Of a DNA stretch of 64,000 bases, positions 54,693 to 61,811 are shown in pieces. The notes beneath the pieces are model-generated. The model worked only from the letters and a program-made list of their open reading frames with translations, was not told the DNA's origin and did not search any database. Source of the stretch: Roseburia sp. (lineage in GTDB: Bacteria > Bacillota_A > Clostridia > Lachnospirales > Lachnospiraceae); contig DXQT01000004.1 in the NCBI GenBank assembly GCA_019411365.1, forward strand, positions 53,051-117,050, read 5' to 3'. Positions within the stretch are counted from its first letter, which is position 1; every line of letters starts with the position of its first letter. Both the position numbers and the translations under genes were made by a program.

Positions 54693-55604
54693 ATGCAAAA
54701 AGAAACATTTGAAGTAGAATACGAATATGAGGGCGAGCGTCTGGATAAGTATGTAAGTATCCTTTTTCCAGAGCAATCGCGCTCCTTTTTTCAGAAATTA
54801 ATTAAAGATGGAAATGTCTCTGTCAATGACAAGGTTCAGAAGGCAAATTACCGGCTAAAAACCGAAGATCTGGTGACGGTAGAAATCCCGGATGCTGTAG
54901 AGACACAGATTCTTCCGGAAGATATCCCACTGGACATTCTTTACGAGGATGATGATCTTTTAGTGGTCAATAAACCGAAGGGAATGGTCGTGCACCCATC
55001 AGCAGGTCATTACAGTGGCACACTGGTCAATGCGATTATGTATCACTGCAAGGATAGTCTTTCCGGTATCAACGGAGAAATACGTCCGGGAATCGTACAC
55101 CGTATTGATATGGATACCACAGGCTCTCTGATTGTCTGCAAAAATGATGAGAGTCATGTTTTTATTGCAGAACAGATCAAAGAACACAGTGTAAACCGCA
55201 GATACCGGGGAATCGTCTATGGCGTTGTCAGGGATGATGAGGGAACGATCCATGCTCCGATTGGAAGACATCCGGTTGACCGCAAGAAAATGGCCATCAA
55301 TGAAAAAAATGGAAAAGATGCAATCACACACTATAAAGTCTTAGAGCGTTTTGATAAATATACTTACATGGAATTTAAGTTAGAAACCGGAAGAACGCAC
55401 CAGATCCGTGTTCACATGGCAAGTATTGGGCACCCATTATTAGGAGATACGCTTTATTCCAATGGAAAAAGTCCCTATAAATTGCAGGGACAGACATTAC
55501 ACGCCATGACCATTGGATTTATTCATCCAAGAACCAGAGAATACATGGAAATCTCTGCACCATTGCCGGAATATTTTGAAAAAATACTACGTGACTTACG
55601 TTAA
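54693..55604 (+). CDS. rluD: RluA-family rRNA pseudouridine synthase
   Basis: A 303-residue enzyme with an N-terminal S4 domain (residues 10-75) and a catalytic domain. The catalytic Asp is in GIVHRIDMDTTGSLIV, a variant of the usual HRLDKDTSG. VNKPKGMVVHPSAGHY and ETGRTHQIRVHMASIGHPLLGD are standard. It follows lspA as in B. subtilis (ylyB). RluD-type specificity for helix 69 is inferred by family and position, not proven; rlmH acts on the same helix. Confidence 0.9.
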   Translation: MQKETFEVEYEYEGERLDKYVSILFPEQSRSFFQKLIKDGNVSVNDKVQKANYRLKTEDLVTVEIPDAVETQILPEDIPLDILYEDDDLLVVNKPKGMVVHPSAGHYSGTLVNAIMYHCKDSLSGINGEIRPGIVHRIDMDTTGSLIVCKNDESHVFIAEQIKEHSVNRRYRGIVYGVVRDDEGTIHAPIGRHPVDRKKMAINEKNGKDAITHYKVLERFDKYTYMEFKLETGRTHQIRVHMASIGHPLLGDTLYSNGKSPYKLQGQTLHAMTIGFIHPRTREYMEISAPLPEYFEKILRDLR

Positions 55605-55692
55605 AATACTACGCATTATCTTGATATAAATGGACAAGATGTTTTTACAGTTACAATATTATGGAAAAATGTTAGAAAATTCAAAATAAATC

Positions 55693-55721
55693 TTTCCAAT
55701 TTTTGTTAAATACGCTATAAT
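55693..55721 (+). promoter_or_regulatory. Promoter of the cytidylate-kinase-like gene
   Basis: TTTCCA (55693-55698) and TATAAT (55716-55721) are 17 bases apart, with a ribosome site AAAGGTGGG downstream. The rest of the 155-base gap is AT-rich and holds no gene. Confidence 0.6.
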
Positions 55722-55759
55722 AAAGATAAATAAAAAACTTGCGTAAAGGTGGGATTGAT

Positions 55760-56389
55760 ATGGCAAATAAAATATATACGATCGGTAGAGAATTTGGCAG
55801 CGGTGGAAGAGAAGTAGGTGAAAAACTTGCTGCAAAGCTTGGTATTAAGCTTTACGATAAAGAACTTTTACAGCAGGCTGCAAAAGACAGCGGATTCTGT
55901 GAAGAGATCTTTGAGAATCATGATGAAAAACCGACAAACAGTTTTTTATATTCTTTAGTGATGGATACATATTCTGTCAGCGGTTATTCCGCAGCACCTT
56001 TTCTGGATATGCCATTAAATCACAAAGTTTTTCTGGCGCAGTTTGAAACGATCAAGAAAATTGCAGAAAAGGAATCCTGCGTGATTGTCGGACGCTGTGC
56101 AGATTATGCTTTATCTGATAACCCTAATTGTATCAATGTTTTCATTCATGCAGACTTAGATGTCCGTATCAAAAATGTCAGCAGGAATCTGAATATTACA
56201 GAGAATAAAGCCAGAGATATTATCAATAAGACGGATAAACAGCGTGCAAGCTACTATAACTATTATACAAGCAAGAAATGGGGAGATTCTAAGAGTTATA
56301 ATCTTTCTCTTGATGCTGGTAAGCTTGGCACCGATAACTGCGTGGAAATGATCCTGAAGTTCAGAGAATTGATGGATGCAATGAAATAA
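55760..56389 (+). CDS. Cytidylate-kinase-like family protein
   Basis: A 209-residue P-loop kinase-fold protein starting IYTIGREFGSGGREVGEKLA, the cytidylate kinase-like variant of the Walker A loop (GREFGSGG in place of GxxGxGKS). CVIVGRCADYAL and FIHADLDVRIKNV are further family segments. Paralogues are common in Lachnospiraceae and need not phosphorylate CMP. ATG 55760 follows AAAGGTGGG. It has its own promoter and terminator. Confidence 0.85.
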   Translation: MANKIYTIGREFGSGGREVGEKLAAKLGIKLYDKELLQQAAKDSGFCEEIFENHDEKPTNSFLYSLVMDTYSVSGYSAAPFLDMPLNHKVFLAQFETIKKIAEKESCVIVGRCADYALSDNPNCINVFIHADLDVRIKNVSRNLNITENKARDIINKTDKQRASYYNYYTSKKWGDSKSYNLSLDAGKLGTDNCVEMILKFRELMDAMK

Positions 56390-56415
56390 AATGAATTAAG
56401 AATTGAAATGTTGTG

Positions 56416-56446
56416 ATCCCTCATGGAAAAGTCCATGAGGGATTTT
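56416..56446 (+). terminator. Intrinsic terminator
   Basis: Perfect 11-bp arms, ATCCCTCATGG and CCATGAGGGAT, enclose a 5-base loop and are followed by a T-run. They end the cytidylate-kinase-like transcript. Confidence 0.9.
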
Positions 56447-56600
56447 TGATAAAAAGCCGTTGCGGAACGTTGTCTGAACCGGGGAATGTAATCCCGGGAA
56501 AACACATTGAAATAAGCCAACTATTCGTTAAACTTGTGTTTTGCGAATAAATAGATTTACAGAGCCACAACAATGCTGCCACCAGCGGGTGATAAAATAA
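56447..56600 (-). ncRNA. Candidate structured RNA (6S-like architecture)
   Basis: This roughly 150-base interval has no reading frame but folds on itself. Read on the minus strand, a TATAAT (56608-56603) precedes it and a T5 run follows CCGCAACGG at its end. An outer irregular stem pairs GTTGTGGCTCTG with CAGACAAC. Inside are a single-stranded 5' side, a terminal stem AAAACACA/TGTGTTTT and a 3'-side hairpin CCGGG/CCCGG. This order (closing stem, bubble with a 3' hairpin, terminal stem) is that of 6S RNA. An alternative pseudoknot uses TATTCG/CGAATA. No good -35 is seen, and the span is short for 6S. Confidence 0.35.
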
Positions 56601-56639
56601 ATATTATAAAATCCTTTGCAGCCATTTGTTTTCAAGGGT

Positions 56640-57089
56640 TTAACATATTTCAGCAGAATCTAATATGATTGTAAATGGTCCATCGTTTAAAAGCGAAATT
56701 TTCATGTCAGCGCCAAAGATTCCCTGTTCAACAACCGGAATTTCTTTTTTGCACTGATCAATGATATATTCGTACATTTGCTTTGCCATATCAGGTTTTC
56801 CTGCGTTTGTAAAGGATGGACGGTTTCCTTTCCTGCAGTCTGCATATAATGTAAATTGGGAAATTAAAAGCAATTCTCCATTTACATCATGCAGGGACAG
56901 ATTTGTTTTTCCATCAGAATCTTCGAAAATACGCATTCCTAGCAGCTTTTTGATCATTTTATCGGCAATCTGTATGGTATCATGATCTGAAATTCCAATG
57001 AGGACAAGAACCCCTTTTTGAATGCTACCGGTGATGTTTCCGTCTACGGTGCAGGATGCATTTATGACACGCTGTATTACAAATTTCAT
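56640..57089 (-). CDS. dtd: D-aminoacyl-tRNA deacylase
   Basis: Dtd removes D-amino acids mischarged on tRNA. The 149-residue protein starts MKFVIQRVINASCTVDG and has the active-site strand ELLLISQFTLYADCRKGNRP, containing the SQFTLY motif, plus NAGKPDMAKQMYEYI and the Gly-cisPro region NDGPFTIILDS. The ATG is fixed by AAAGGAG upstream on the minus strand. D-Ala produced by Alr elsewhere in the window is one source of its substrates. Confidence 0.96.
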   Translation of the reverse strand: MKFVIQRVINASCTVDGNITGSIQKGVLVLIGISDHDTIQIADKMIKKLLGMRIFEDSDGKTNLSLHDVNGELLLISQFTLYADCRKGNRPSFTNAGKPDMAKQMYEYIIDQCKKEIPVVEQGIFGADMKISLLNDGPFTIILDSAEIC

Positions 57090-57106
57090 GTGTGTTAATC
57101 TCCTTT

Positions 57107-57221
57107 GATAATAAATTGTATGCAATCTATTTACATATAAATGTTGTGGGAATTGAATCCTATAGGTTTTGAAAGCCAAATGAGTGATTCATTTGTAATT
57201 TGCATACAAATTTATTATAAT
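57107..57221. repeat. Divergent intergenic inverted repeat with 20-bp arms
   Basis: The left arm (57108-57126) reads ATAATAAATTGTATGCAAT and the right arm (57198-57221) is its near-perfect reverse complement with one extra base per half. The right arm contains the -10 of the TtcA-like gene; the left arm covers the dtd leader. A second palindrome, CAAATGA-n5-TCATTTG, lies between them. Confidence 0.7.
57193..57221 (+). promoter_or_regulatory. Promoter of the TtcA-like gene
   Basis: TTGTAA (57193-57198) and TATAAT (57216-57221) are 17 bases apart and lie within the right arm of the inverted repeat. Confidence 0.6.
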
Positions 57222-57270
57222 AGATTTCAGTGTTGAAATACAGTCTTTTATTTTAGAAAGGCAATTAGAA

Positions 57271-58017
57271 ATGGACTTACAACGATTACTGAGTTTAACA
57301 AGAAAAGCCATGGACGATTATCAGATGATCCAGGAAGGCGATAAAATTGCAGTTGGAATTTCCGGTGGAAAAGACTCTCTCACTCTTTTGTATGCAATGG
57401 CAAATTTGAGGCGGTTTTATCCGAAAAATTTTTCCCTGATCGCAATTACGGTAGACCTGGGTTATGAAGGCTTTGATCTGACACCGGTAAAACTATTATG
57501 TGAACATTTACAGGTTGAATATCATATCGTTTCCACTGAAATCGCAAAAATCATTTTCAGTGATAAAAATGAGGCGTCACCCTGCTCTCTCTGTGCAAAA
57601 CTCCGCAAAGGTGCACTGAACCAGAAAATTAAGGAATTGGGATGCAATAAGGTTGCCTATGCGCATCATATGGATGATATGATCGAGACGATGGTTTTAT
57701 CCATGATTTTTGAGGGCAGATTTTACTCTTTTTCCCCGGTCACTTTTTTAGACCGTATGGAATTGACTGTGATCCGGCCAATGATGTATGTATCGGAGGC
57801 TGAGGTCAAAGGTTTTCGTAATAAATACAATCTTCCGGTAGTGGAAAATCCGTGTCCTGTCGATGGAGTCACAAAACGTCAATATGCAAAAGATCTGGTA
57901 CGACAGATCAATCTGGATCACCCGGGTGCTAAAAAGAGAATGTTTACCGCCATTTTGGATGGAAATATTCCCGGCTGGCCAGAAAAAACAGAACACGAAA
58001 GAAAGGGACATCAATGA
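57271..58017 (+). CDS. TtcA-family tRNA thiolation ATPase
   Basis: A 248-residue PP-loop ATPase. The PP-loop is GISGGKDSLTLLYAM, the conserved CSLCAKLRKG supplies a CxxC, and a later Cys lies in VENPCPVDG. This pattern matches TtcA, which thiolates C32 of tRNA using an iron-sulfur cluster, but sequence alone does not exclude another TtcA-like tRNA modification. RBS GAAAGG precedes the ATG. It overlaps the recombinase gene by 4 bases. Confidence 0.85.
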   Translation: MDLQRLLSLTRKAMDDYQMIQEGDKIAVGISGGKDSLTLLYAMANLRRFYPKNFSLIAITVDLGYEGFDLTPVKLLCEHLQVEYHIVSTEIAKIIFSDKNEASPCSLCAKLRKGALNQKIKELGCNKVAYAHHMDDMIETMVLSMIFEGRFYSFSPVTFLDRMELTVIRPMMYVSEAEVKGFRNKYNLPVVENPCPVDGVTKRQYAKDLVRQINLDHPGAKKRMFTAILDGNIPGWPEKTEHERKGHQ

Positions 58018-59063
58018 AAGAAAAGGCCTATTATGAAAAAGTAAATGTGAAAAATGAGACATTGCTTCGCAATCTGCTCCAGAAAATGCCGCCGTATTGT
58101 AAACAATTTTTTATTGGTATTGAACCTACTACTTCTTCCCGTACCCGGATTGCGTATGCATATGATCTGAATTGTTTTTTTGAATACCTACATGAAAATA
58201 ATCCATTATGTACCAAAAAGGACATCACAGAAATACCACTATCTGTTTTGGGGAATTTAGCCCCTATGGACATTGAGGAATATCTCTCCTATCTGAAATA
58301 TTATGAAAAAGATGGTGTGGAACATACAAATGATGAGCGCGGACTAAAACGGAAGCTTGCTTCTCTCCGCTCCTTTTACCGGTATTTATATAAAAATGAG
58401 ATGATCGGACAGGATCCGGCAGTGAAGGTAGATATGCCAAAGATCCATGAAAAAACGATCACGCGGTTAGATATCGATGAAGTTGCAAACCTGCTGGATG
58501 AGGTGGAATCAGGGGAAAGTCTCACAGAAAAACAGCAGAAATTCCATGAAAAAACAAAGACAAGAGACCTTGCCATGATGACGTTACTGCTTGGAACCGG
58601 AATTCGTGTTTCTGAATGTGTTGGCCTTGATATGGATGATGTTGATTTTAAAAATAATGGAATCAAAATTCACCGTAAAGGAGGCGCAGAAGTTGTTGTT
58701 TACTTTGGTGAAGAAGTGAGATCTGCCCTGATGGAATATATGGTCGAACGACAGAAAATCACTGCCGCAGATGGCAGTGTAAATGCACTCTTCCTCTCTT
58801 TACAGAACAGACGGATCAGTGTACGTTCGGTTGAAAATATGGTTAAAAAATATTCCAAACTTGTAACCAGTTTAAAGCATATTACCCCGCATAAATTGCG
58901 CAGTACCTATGGCACATCACTTTACCGCGAAACAGGCGATATTTATCTGGTTGCGGATGTACTAGGTCATAAAGACGTAAATACCACACGAAAGCACTAT
59001 GCTGCTATTGATGATGACCGCCGCAGAAGTGCTGCGAAATATGTGAAACTTCGTGAACCGTAG
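58014..59063 (+). CDS. Xer-type tyrosine recombinase (XerS-like)
   Basis: A 349-residue site-specific recombinase. The N-terminal SAM-like domain (residues 1-130) precedes the catalytic domain with Arg in LLGTGIRVSECVGLD, Lys in IHRKGG, HxxR in TPHKLRSTYG, the later His in VLGHKDVNTT and nucleophile Tyr in RKHYAAI. Length and N-terminal character resemble XerS, the single-protein dimer-resolution system, more than XerC or XerD. Base composition and the 4-base overlap with the upstream gene show it is host, not part of the adjacent mobile element. Confidence 0.88.
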   Translation: MKEKAYYEKVNVKNETLLRNLLQKMPPYCKQFFIGIEPTTSSRTRIAYAYDLNCFFEYLHENNPLCTKKDITEIPLSVLGNLAPMDIEEYLSYLKYYEKDGVEHTNDERGLKRKLASLRSFYRYLYKNEMIGQDPAVKVDMPKIHEKTITRLDIDEVANLLDEVESGESLTEKQQKFHEKTKTRDLAMMTLLLGTGIRVSECVGLDMDDVDFKNNGIKIHRKGGAEVVVYFGEEVRSALMEYMVERQKITAADGSVNALFLSLQNRRISVRSVENMVKKYSKLVTSLKHITPHKLRSTYGTSLYRETGDIYLVADVLGHKDVNTTRKHYAAIDDDRRRSAAKYVKLREP

Positions 59064-59078
59064 ATAAATGAATTAATA

Positions 59079-59130
59079 TGCCCAGCCTGGTTTGTCAATA
59101 CTGATTTTGTATTGCAAACCTGACTGGGCA
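59079..59130. terminator. Long hairpin between convergent genes
   Basis: TGCCCAG pairs with CTGGGCA, GTTTG with CAAAC and CAATAC with GTATTG, separated by a mismatched bulge. It lies between the convergent recombinase and small membrane-protein genes. The T-run is weak on either side, so termination strength is uncertain. Confidence 0.6.
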
Positions 59131-59155
59131 TTCTTGTGTAACCGGACAAATATCA

Positions 59156-59395
59156 TTATGCCTGACGCATATAATAAATAACTCCTCCAAAGAATCCGAT
59201 CCCGATTCCTGCATAGCCAGTAATGATCACTGTCCACTCCACCCATTCGGCACTATAGCCACAGAAGACACCTGCGATAAGGCTGAGCAGAAAAGCGATA
59301 CCTGACCACAATATAATATTCATGATCAAAAAAATATTTGCTTTGCTTTTGTTATCTAATTTTTTTGCATCTACATACTTCCATAATCTCATCAT
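59156..59395 (-). CDS. Small two-helix membrane protein
   Basis: About 79 residues with a short charged N-terminus (RLWKYVDAKKLDNKSK) and two hydrophobic segments (about residues 20-43 and 52-75). No family is recognised. ATG 59395 is preferred because GGTGA lies upstream; an in-frame ATG at 59413 would add six residues. It is the last host-like gene before the mobile-element boundary. The 59414-59555 stretch upstream is AT-rich with no gene. Confidence 0.6.
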   Translation of the reverse strand: MMRLWKYVDAKKLDNKSKANIFLIMNIILWSGIAFLLSLIAGVFCGYSAEWVEWTVIITGYAGIGIGFFGGVIYYMRQA

Positions 59396-59559
59396 AAACA
59401 AATCACCAGACATTCTTTAAATTTTAAAACATTTTTTGTTTTCTTTAGTATTATTATCTGCCTGATGATATTTGCTTTCTATCAACAATATTTAAATTTT
59501 TTGTAAAAGATAGGTAAAACTTATTTTTCCTGCTTTTCAGTGATTTTTAATAACATGGA

Positions 59560-60276
59560 AATTTTACGGGGAACAGACTCGCAACAGGGTACTTGCCTAT
59601 GCCGTGGAGCTTACAGACATACAGGACGGGAAGATCACGGGCAATCTCTATGAGCTGGACTACCCAGCAGCATTATAAGCACGTCACCGAACAGGCATTA
59701 CCCGCTGATAACTATATGCTTATCTATGAGCATGGGGAACGGGAGCAGCCAGCGGCGCGACCCTTTGACGCTTCCCCCAACCCACAGCTTGGGAAGTTTG
59801 AACGCTTTGAAGCAATCCCCAATGACCCGGAAGCCCTGCAATCCCTGTTACGGGAGGAAAGGCACAGCCGGGAACAGTCGGCGGTTCCGGGGGACTTGGA
59901 AACGCATATCGCAGTACTACGCAACGGGCTGATCGAAACGGAAGCACGGCGCATTGTAGGGAAAATGAAAGAATTAAGCGACTCGAACAGCCCGGATAAA
60001 TCTCATTTCATGGTGGAGCTGTCCCCTTACTTTACGCAGATCGTTACCACAAAGGACACCGACCGCCTTTTTTCTATGCTACCCTATAAGACCCTTTCAT
60101 TTTCACAGATCAAGGACAGGCACGGCACATATGCGCTGATCGGCAAGGACGAGAACCGGGACAGGCGGATAAGGAAGCCCCGCCCCTCTGTCCGGGCGCA
60201 GCTTGCACAGGATAAAAAGAGAAACGCCCCGAAAAAAACGGCGGCGAAAACAAAAAATCACGGATTGGAGGTATGA
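59560..60276 (+). pseudogene. Conjugative-element accessory gene, 5'-truncated and frameshifted
   Basis: Two frames join to one protein. The first part, NRVLAYAVELTDIQDGKITG, runs from the element edge into LDYPAAL and a stop at about 59674-59679. The second frame resumes with YKHVTEQALPADNYMLIYEH and continues to 60276. Deleting one T near 59672-59676 would restore PAAYKHVTEQ. No start codon or ribosome site precedes the first part, so the 5' end was lost at the host junction. The C-terminus is Lys/Arg-rich. The family's role is unknown to me. Confidence 0.7.
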
Positions 60277-60278
60277 GC

Positions 60279-60494
60279 ATGAACAAATATAACAATTTCA
60301 CGGTAGAGGAAACCAATCTTTTGAGTATCTACATGACAGGCAGCAAGGAGGGGCTTGTCGTGGCTATGAACGCCGCGCTGCCCTTTATGGAGGGGGAAAT
60401 GCGGGACTTTGCCGCCCGCACCCTTGCCAAAGTGGGACGCATGACCGAAGCGGAGTTTGCGGGGCTGGCCGTTTACCCCGCCGACGAGGTATGA
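60279..60494 (+). CDS. TTRAP-family transposon-transfer assisting protein
   Basis: A 71-residue acidic protein: NNFTVEETNLLSIY at the start, then ALPFMEGEMRDFA and LAKVGRMTEAEFAGLAV. This matches the TTRAP family of conjugative transposons, thought to assist transfer, though the mechanism is unsettled. ATG 60279 follows GGAGG, which overlaps the stop of the upstream pseudogene. It overlaps the next gene by 4 bases. Confidence 0.8.
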   Translation: MNKYNNFTVEETNLLSIYMTGSKEGLVVAMNAALPFMEGEMRDFAARTLAKVGRMTEAEFAGLAVYPADEV

Positions 60495-60856
60495 GCGACA
60501 TTAAGCGGCTCACGCCGCCCCAAAGCCGGAAAGTCAACTCCCTTGTACGCCGGACGTGCTGCAATTATGATAGCGGAAACTGTATCTTGCTTGACGACGG
60601 GGACGAGTGCGTATGCCCGCAGCTTATTTCCTATTCCCTGCTCTGTAAATGGTTCCGTATTGCCGTACTGTCCGCAGATAAGGAGCTGTACGCCGAGCTT
60701 TACCATGCGGAGGATATGCGCTGTTGTAGTGTGTGCGGTGCGCCTTTTGCGTCCAGCTCCAACCGGGCGATTTACTGCCCGGACTACCGGAAGCATATCA
60801 CCCGCAGACAGACCGCCGAGCGCATGAGAAAAATGCGGGCGAATGTGACGCGATAG
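60491..60856 (+). CDS. Cysteine-rich VLP-family protein
   Basis: A 121-residue protein with N-terminal CCNYDSGNCILLDDGDEC and C-terminal CSVCGAPF paired with a late YCPDYR, forming a likely metal-binding site, and a basic tail RRQTAERMRKMRANVTR. It corresponds to the cysteine-rich VLP domain proteins encoded beside TTRAP in Tn1549-like elements. Function is unknown; a DNA-binding role at the transfer origin is a guess from the basic tail and position. Confidence 0.78.
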   Translation: MSDIKRLTPPQSRKVNSLVRRTCCNYDSGNCILLDDGDECVCPQLISYSLLCKWFRIAVLSADKELYAELYHAEDMRCCSVCGAPFASSSNRAIYCPDYRKHITRRQTAERMRKMRANVTR

Positions 60857-60984
60857 GGGCAAAATAAGCCTTGATTTATGCGGCTTTCCGGGCGGGAAAA
60901 TGAAACAGTAAGGGATTTATACTTTTACCCCCGAAAATGCCGTCCTATTGCGTAACAATCCAATCTTTGCACCCATAATCAGTA
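60857..60984. other. Noncoding element segment, candidate transfer-origin region
   Basis: About 130 bases with no gene, between the VLP gene and the IS200 end. It contains short inverted motifs such as GGGCGGGAAAATG near 60889 and a stretch TTTTACCCCCGAAAATGCCGTCC near 60925 (quoted in parts: TTTTACCCCC, GAAAATGCCGTCC). Such conserved gaps next to mobilisation genes often hold oriT, but no nic consensus can be confirmed here. Confidence 0.3.
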
Positions 60985-61003
60985 CCACCCGTCAAACGGG
61001 TGG
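60985..61003. repeat. IS200 terminal hairpin, transposase 3' side
   Basis: CCACCC and GGGTGG form a perfect 6-bp stem around a 7-base loop. It is the subterminal palindrome expected at the right end in transposase orientation. Confidence 0.7.
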
Positions 61004-61122
61004 TTTGCTCAGCGGCTATAAGCCTTTGTTACCGGCCAGCGCCTAAAGACGCTGGCTTTCACTTTCGTTCAAGCTACTAATGCCTTTGACTCGCCGCTGC
61101 CCTTAAAAGGGCATTTGTATTA

Positions 61123-61581
61123 CTAGCAACCCTTAAAAGGGTCTTCGTATTCTTTTACACTTAATTTATCCAAAGCTATATCATGTTTTTCCTGCTCTTT
61201 GATGTATTTCTTTATTGTTGCTTCATTTAATCCTACTGTACTCACATAGTATCCTTCTGCCCAGAAATGTCTATTTCCATATTTATACTTTAAGTTTGCG
61301 TGCTTGTCATATATCATTAGTGCACTTTTTCCTTTTAAATATCCCATAAACTGTGATATACTATATTTCGGTGGGATACTTACCAACATATGGATATGAT
61401 CTGGCATTAAGTGTCCTTCTATTATTTCCACACCTTTATATTTACACAATGCTTTGATAATATCTCTGATATCTTCTTTGTACTGATTGTATATTACTTT
61501 TCTTCTGTATTTTGGTGTGAATACAATATGATATTTGCACATCCATTTTGTATGTGCCATAGAATTTGTTTGATTTGCCAT
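61123..61581 (-). CDS. tnpA: IS200/IS605 transposase TnpA (Y1 HUH nuclease)
   Basis: A 152-residue single-strand transposase. HIVFTPKYRRKVIYN opens the fold, the HUH metal motif is HLMPDHIHMLVSIPP, and the nucleophile Tyr lies in ATIKKYIKEQEKHD. All catalytic residues are present and the length is full, so the protein is probably active. ATG 61581 is chosen because GGAAAGGTGA lies upstream; the GTG at 61590 overlaps that site. The ribosome site is inside a stable hairpin. Confidence 0.95.
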   Translation of the reverse strand: MANQTNSMAHTKWMCKYHIVFTPKYRRKVIYNQYKEDIRDIIKALCKYKGVEIIEGHLMPDHIHMLVSIPPKYSISQFMGYLKGKSALMIYDKHANLKYKYGNRHFWAEGYYVSTVGLNEATIKKYIKEQEKHDIALDKLSVKEYEDPFKGC

Positions 61582-61582
61582 T

Positions 61583-61650
61583 AAAATCACCTTTCCTTTC
61601 GTTAAATAGTAGCCTGAACAACTCTATTTTAGCGGAAAGGTGATTTTTTT
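61583..61650. promoter_or_regulatory. Hairpin masking the tnpA ribosome site; terminator on the + strand
   Basis: Perfect 14-bp arms, AAAATCACCTTTCC (61583-61596) and GGAAAGGTGATTTT (61634-61647), extended inward by CGTTAAATAG against CTATTTTAGCG. On the minus-strand mRNA the 3' arm contains the tnpA Shine-Dalgarno sequence. On the plus strand the hairpin ends in seven T, forming an intrinsic terminator against outside transcription. Confidence 0.75.
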
Positions 61651-61669
61651 GTATAACAAATTTGTTGCA

Positions 61670-61688
61670 CCACCCGCATAGCAGGTGG
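61670..61688. repeat. IS200 terminal hairpin, transposase 5' side
   Basis: CCACC and GGTGG flank a 9-base loop that can pair GC-ATA-GC internally. It mirrors the hairpin at the other end of the element. Confidence 0.65.
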
Positions 61689-61761
61689 TTTATTGTTTCG
61701 CACATCTCCATTTCTCCGTTGGGAGAAACTCCGATGCACTCAACAGGCTAAAGCCCATAAG

Positions 61762-61811
61762 AAAACCGGGGCGCGGTTGCTATATGATAGCTGCCGCGTC
61801 CCGGTTTTTTC
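61762..61811. terminator. GC-rich bidirectional terminator
   Basis: AAAACCGGG-CGCGG pairs with CCGCG-CCCGGTTTT, with a small inner TGCT/AGCT-like mismatch region and a loop around TATATGAT. T-runs follow on both strands. It abuts the stop codon of the minus-strand cargo gene. Confidence 0.85.

Larger units (their letters stand above)
60985..61690 (-). mobile_element. IS200/IS605-family insertion sequence (tnpA only)
   Basis: About 700 bases bounded by related hairpins, CCACCC-GTCAAAC-GGGTGG at 60985-61003 and CCACC-n9-GGTGG at 61670-61688, with one transposase gene on the minus strand. There are no long terminal inverted repeats or target duplication, as expected for a single-strand Y1 transposon. 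A second hairpin CCAGCG/CGCTGG lies near 61043-61062. No tnpB is present. Exact end bases are uncertain by about 20. Confidence 0.8.

Noticed and set aside
58014..59063. Tyrosine recombinase as integrase of the adjacent conjugative element
   Set aside because: Its composition matches the host, it overlaps the upstream host gene by 4 bases, its sequence is XerS-like, and the element begins about 500 bases later with a truncated gene.
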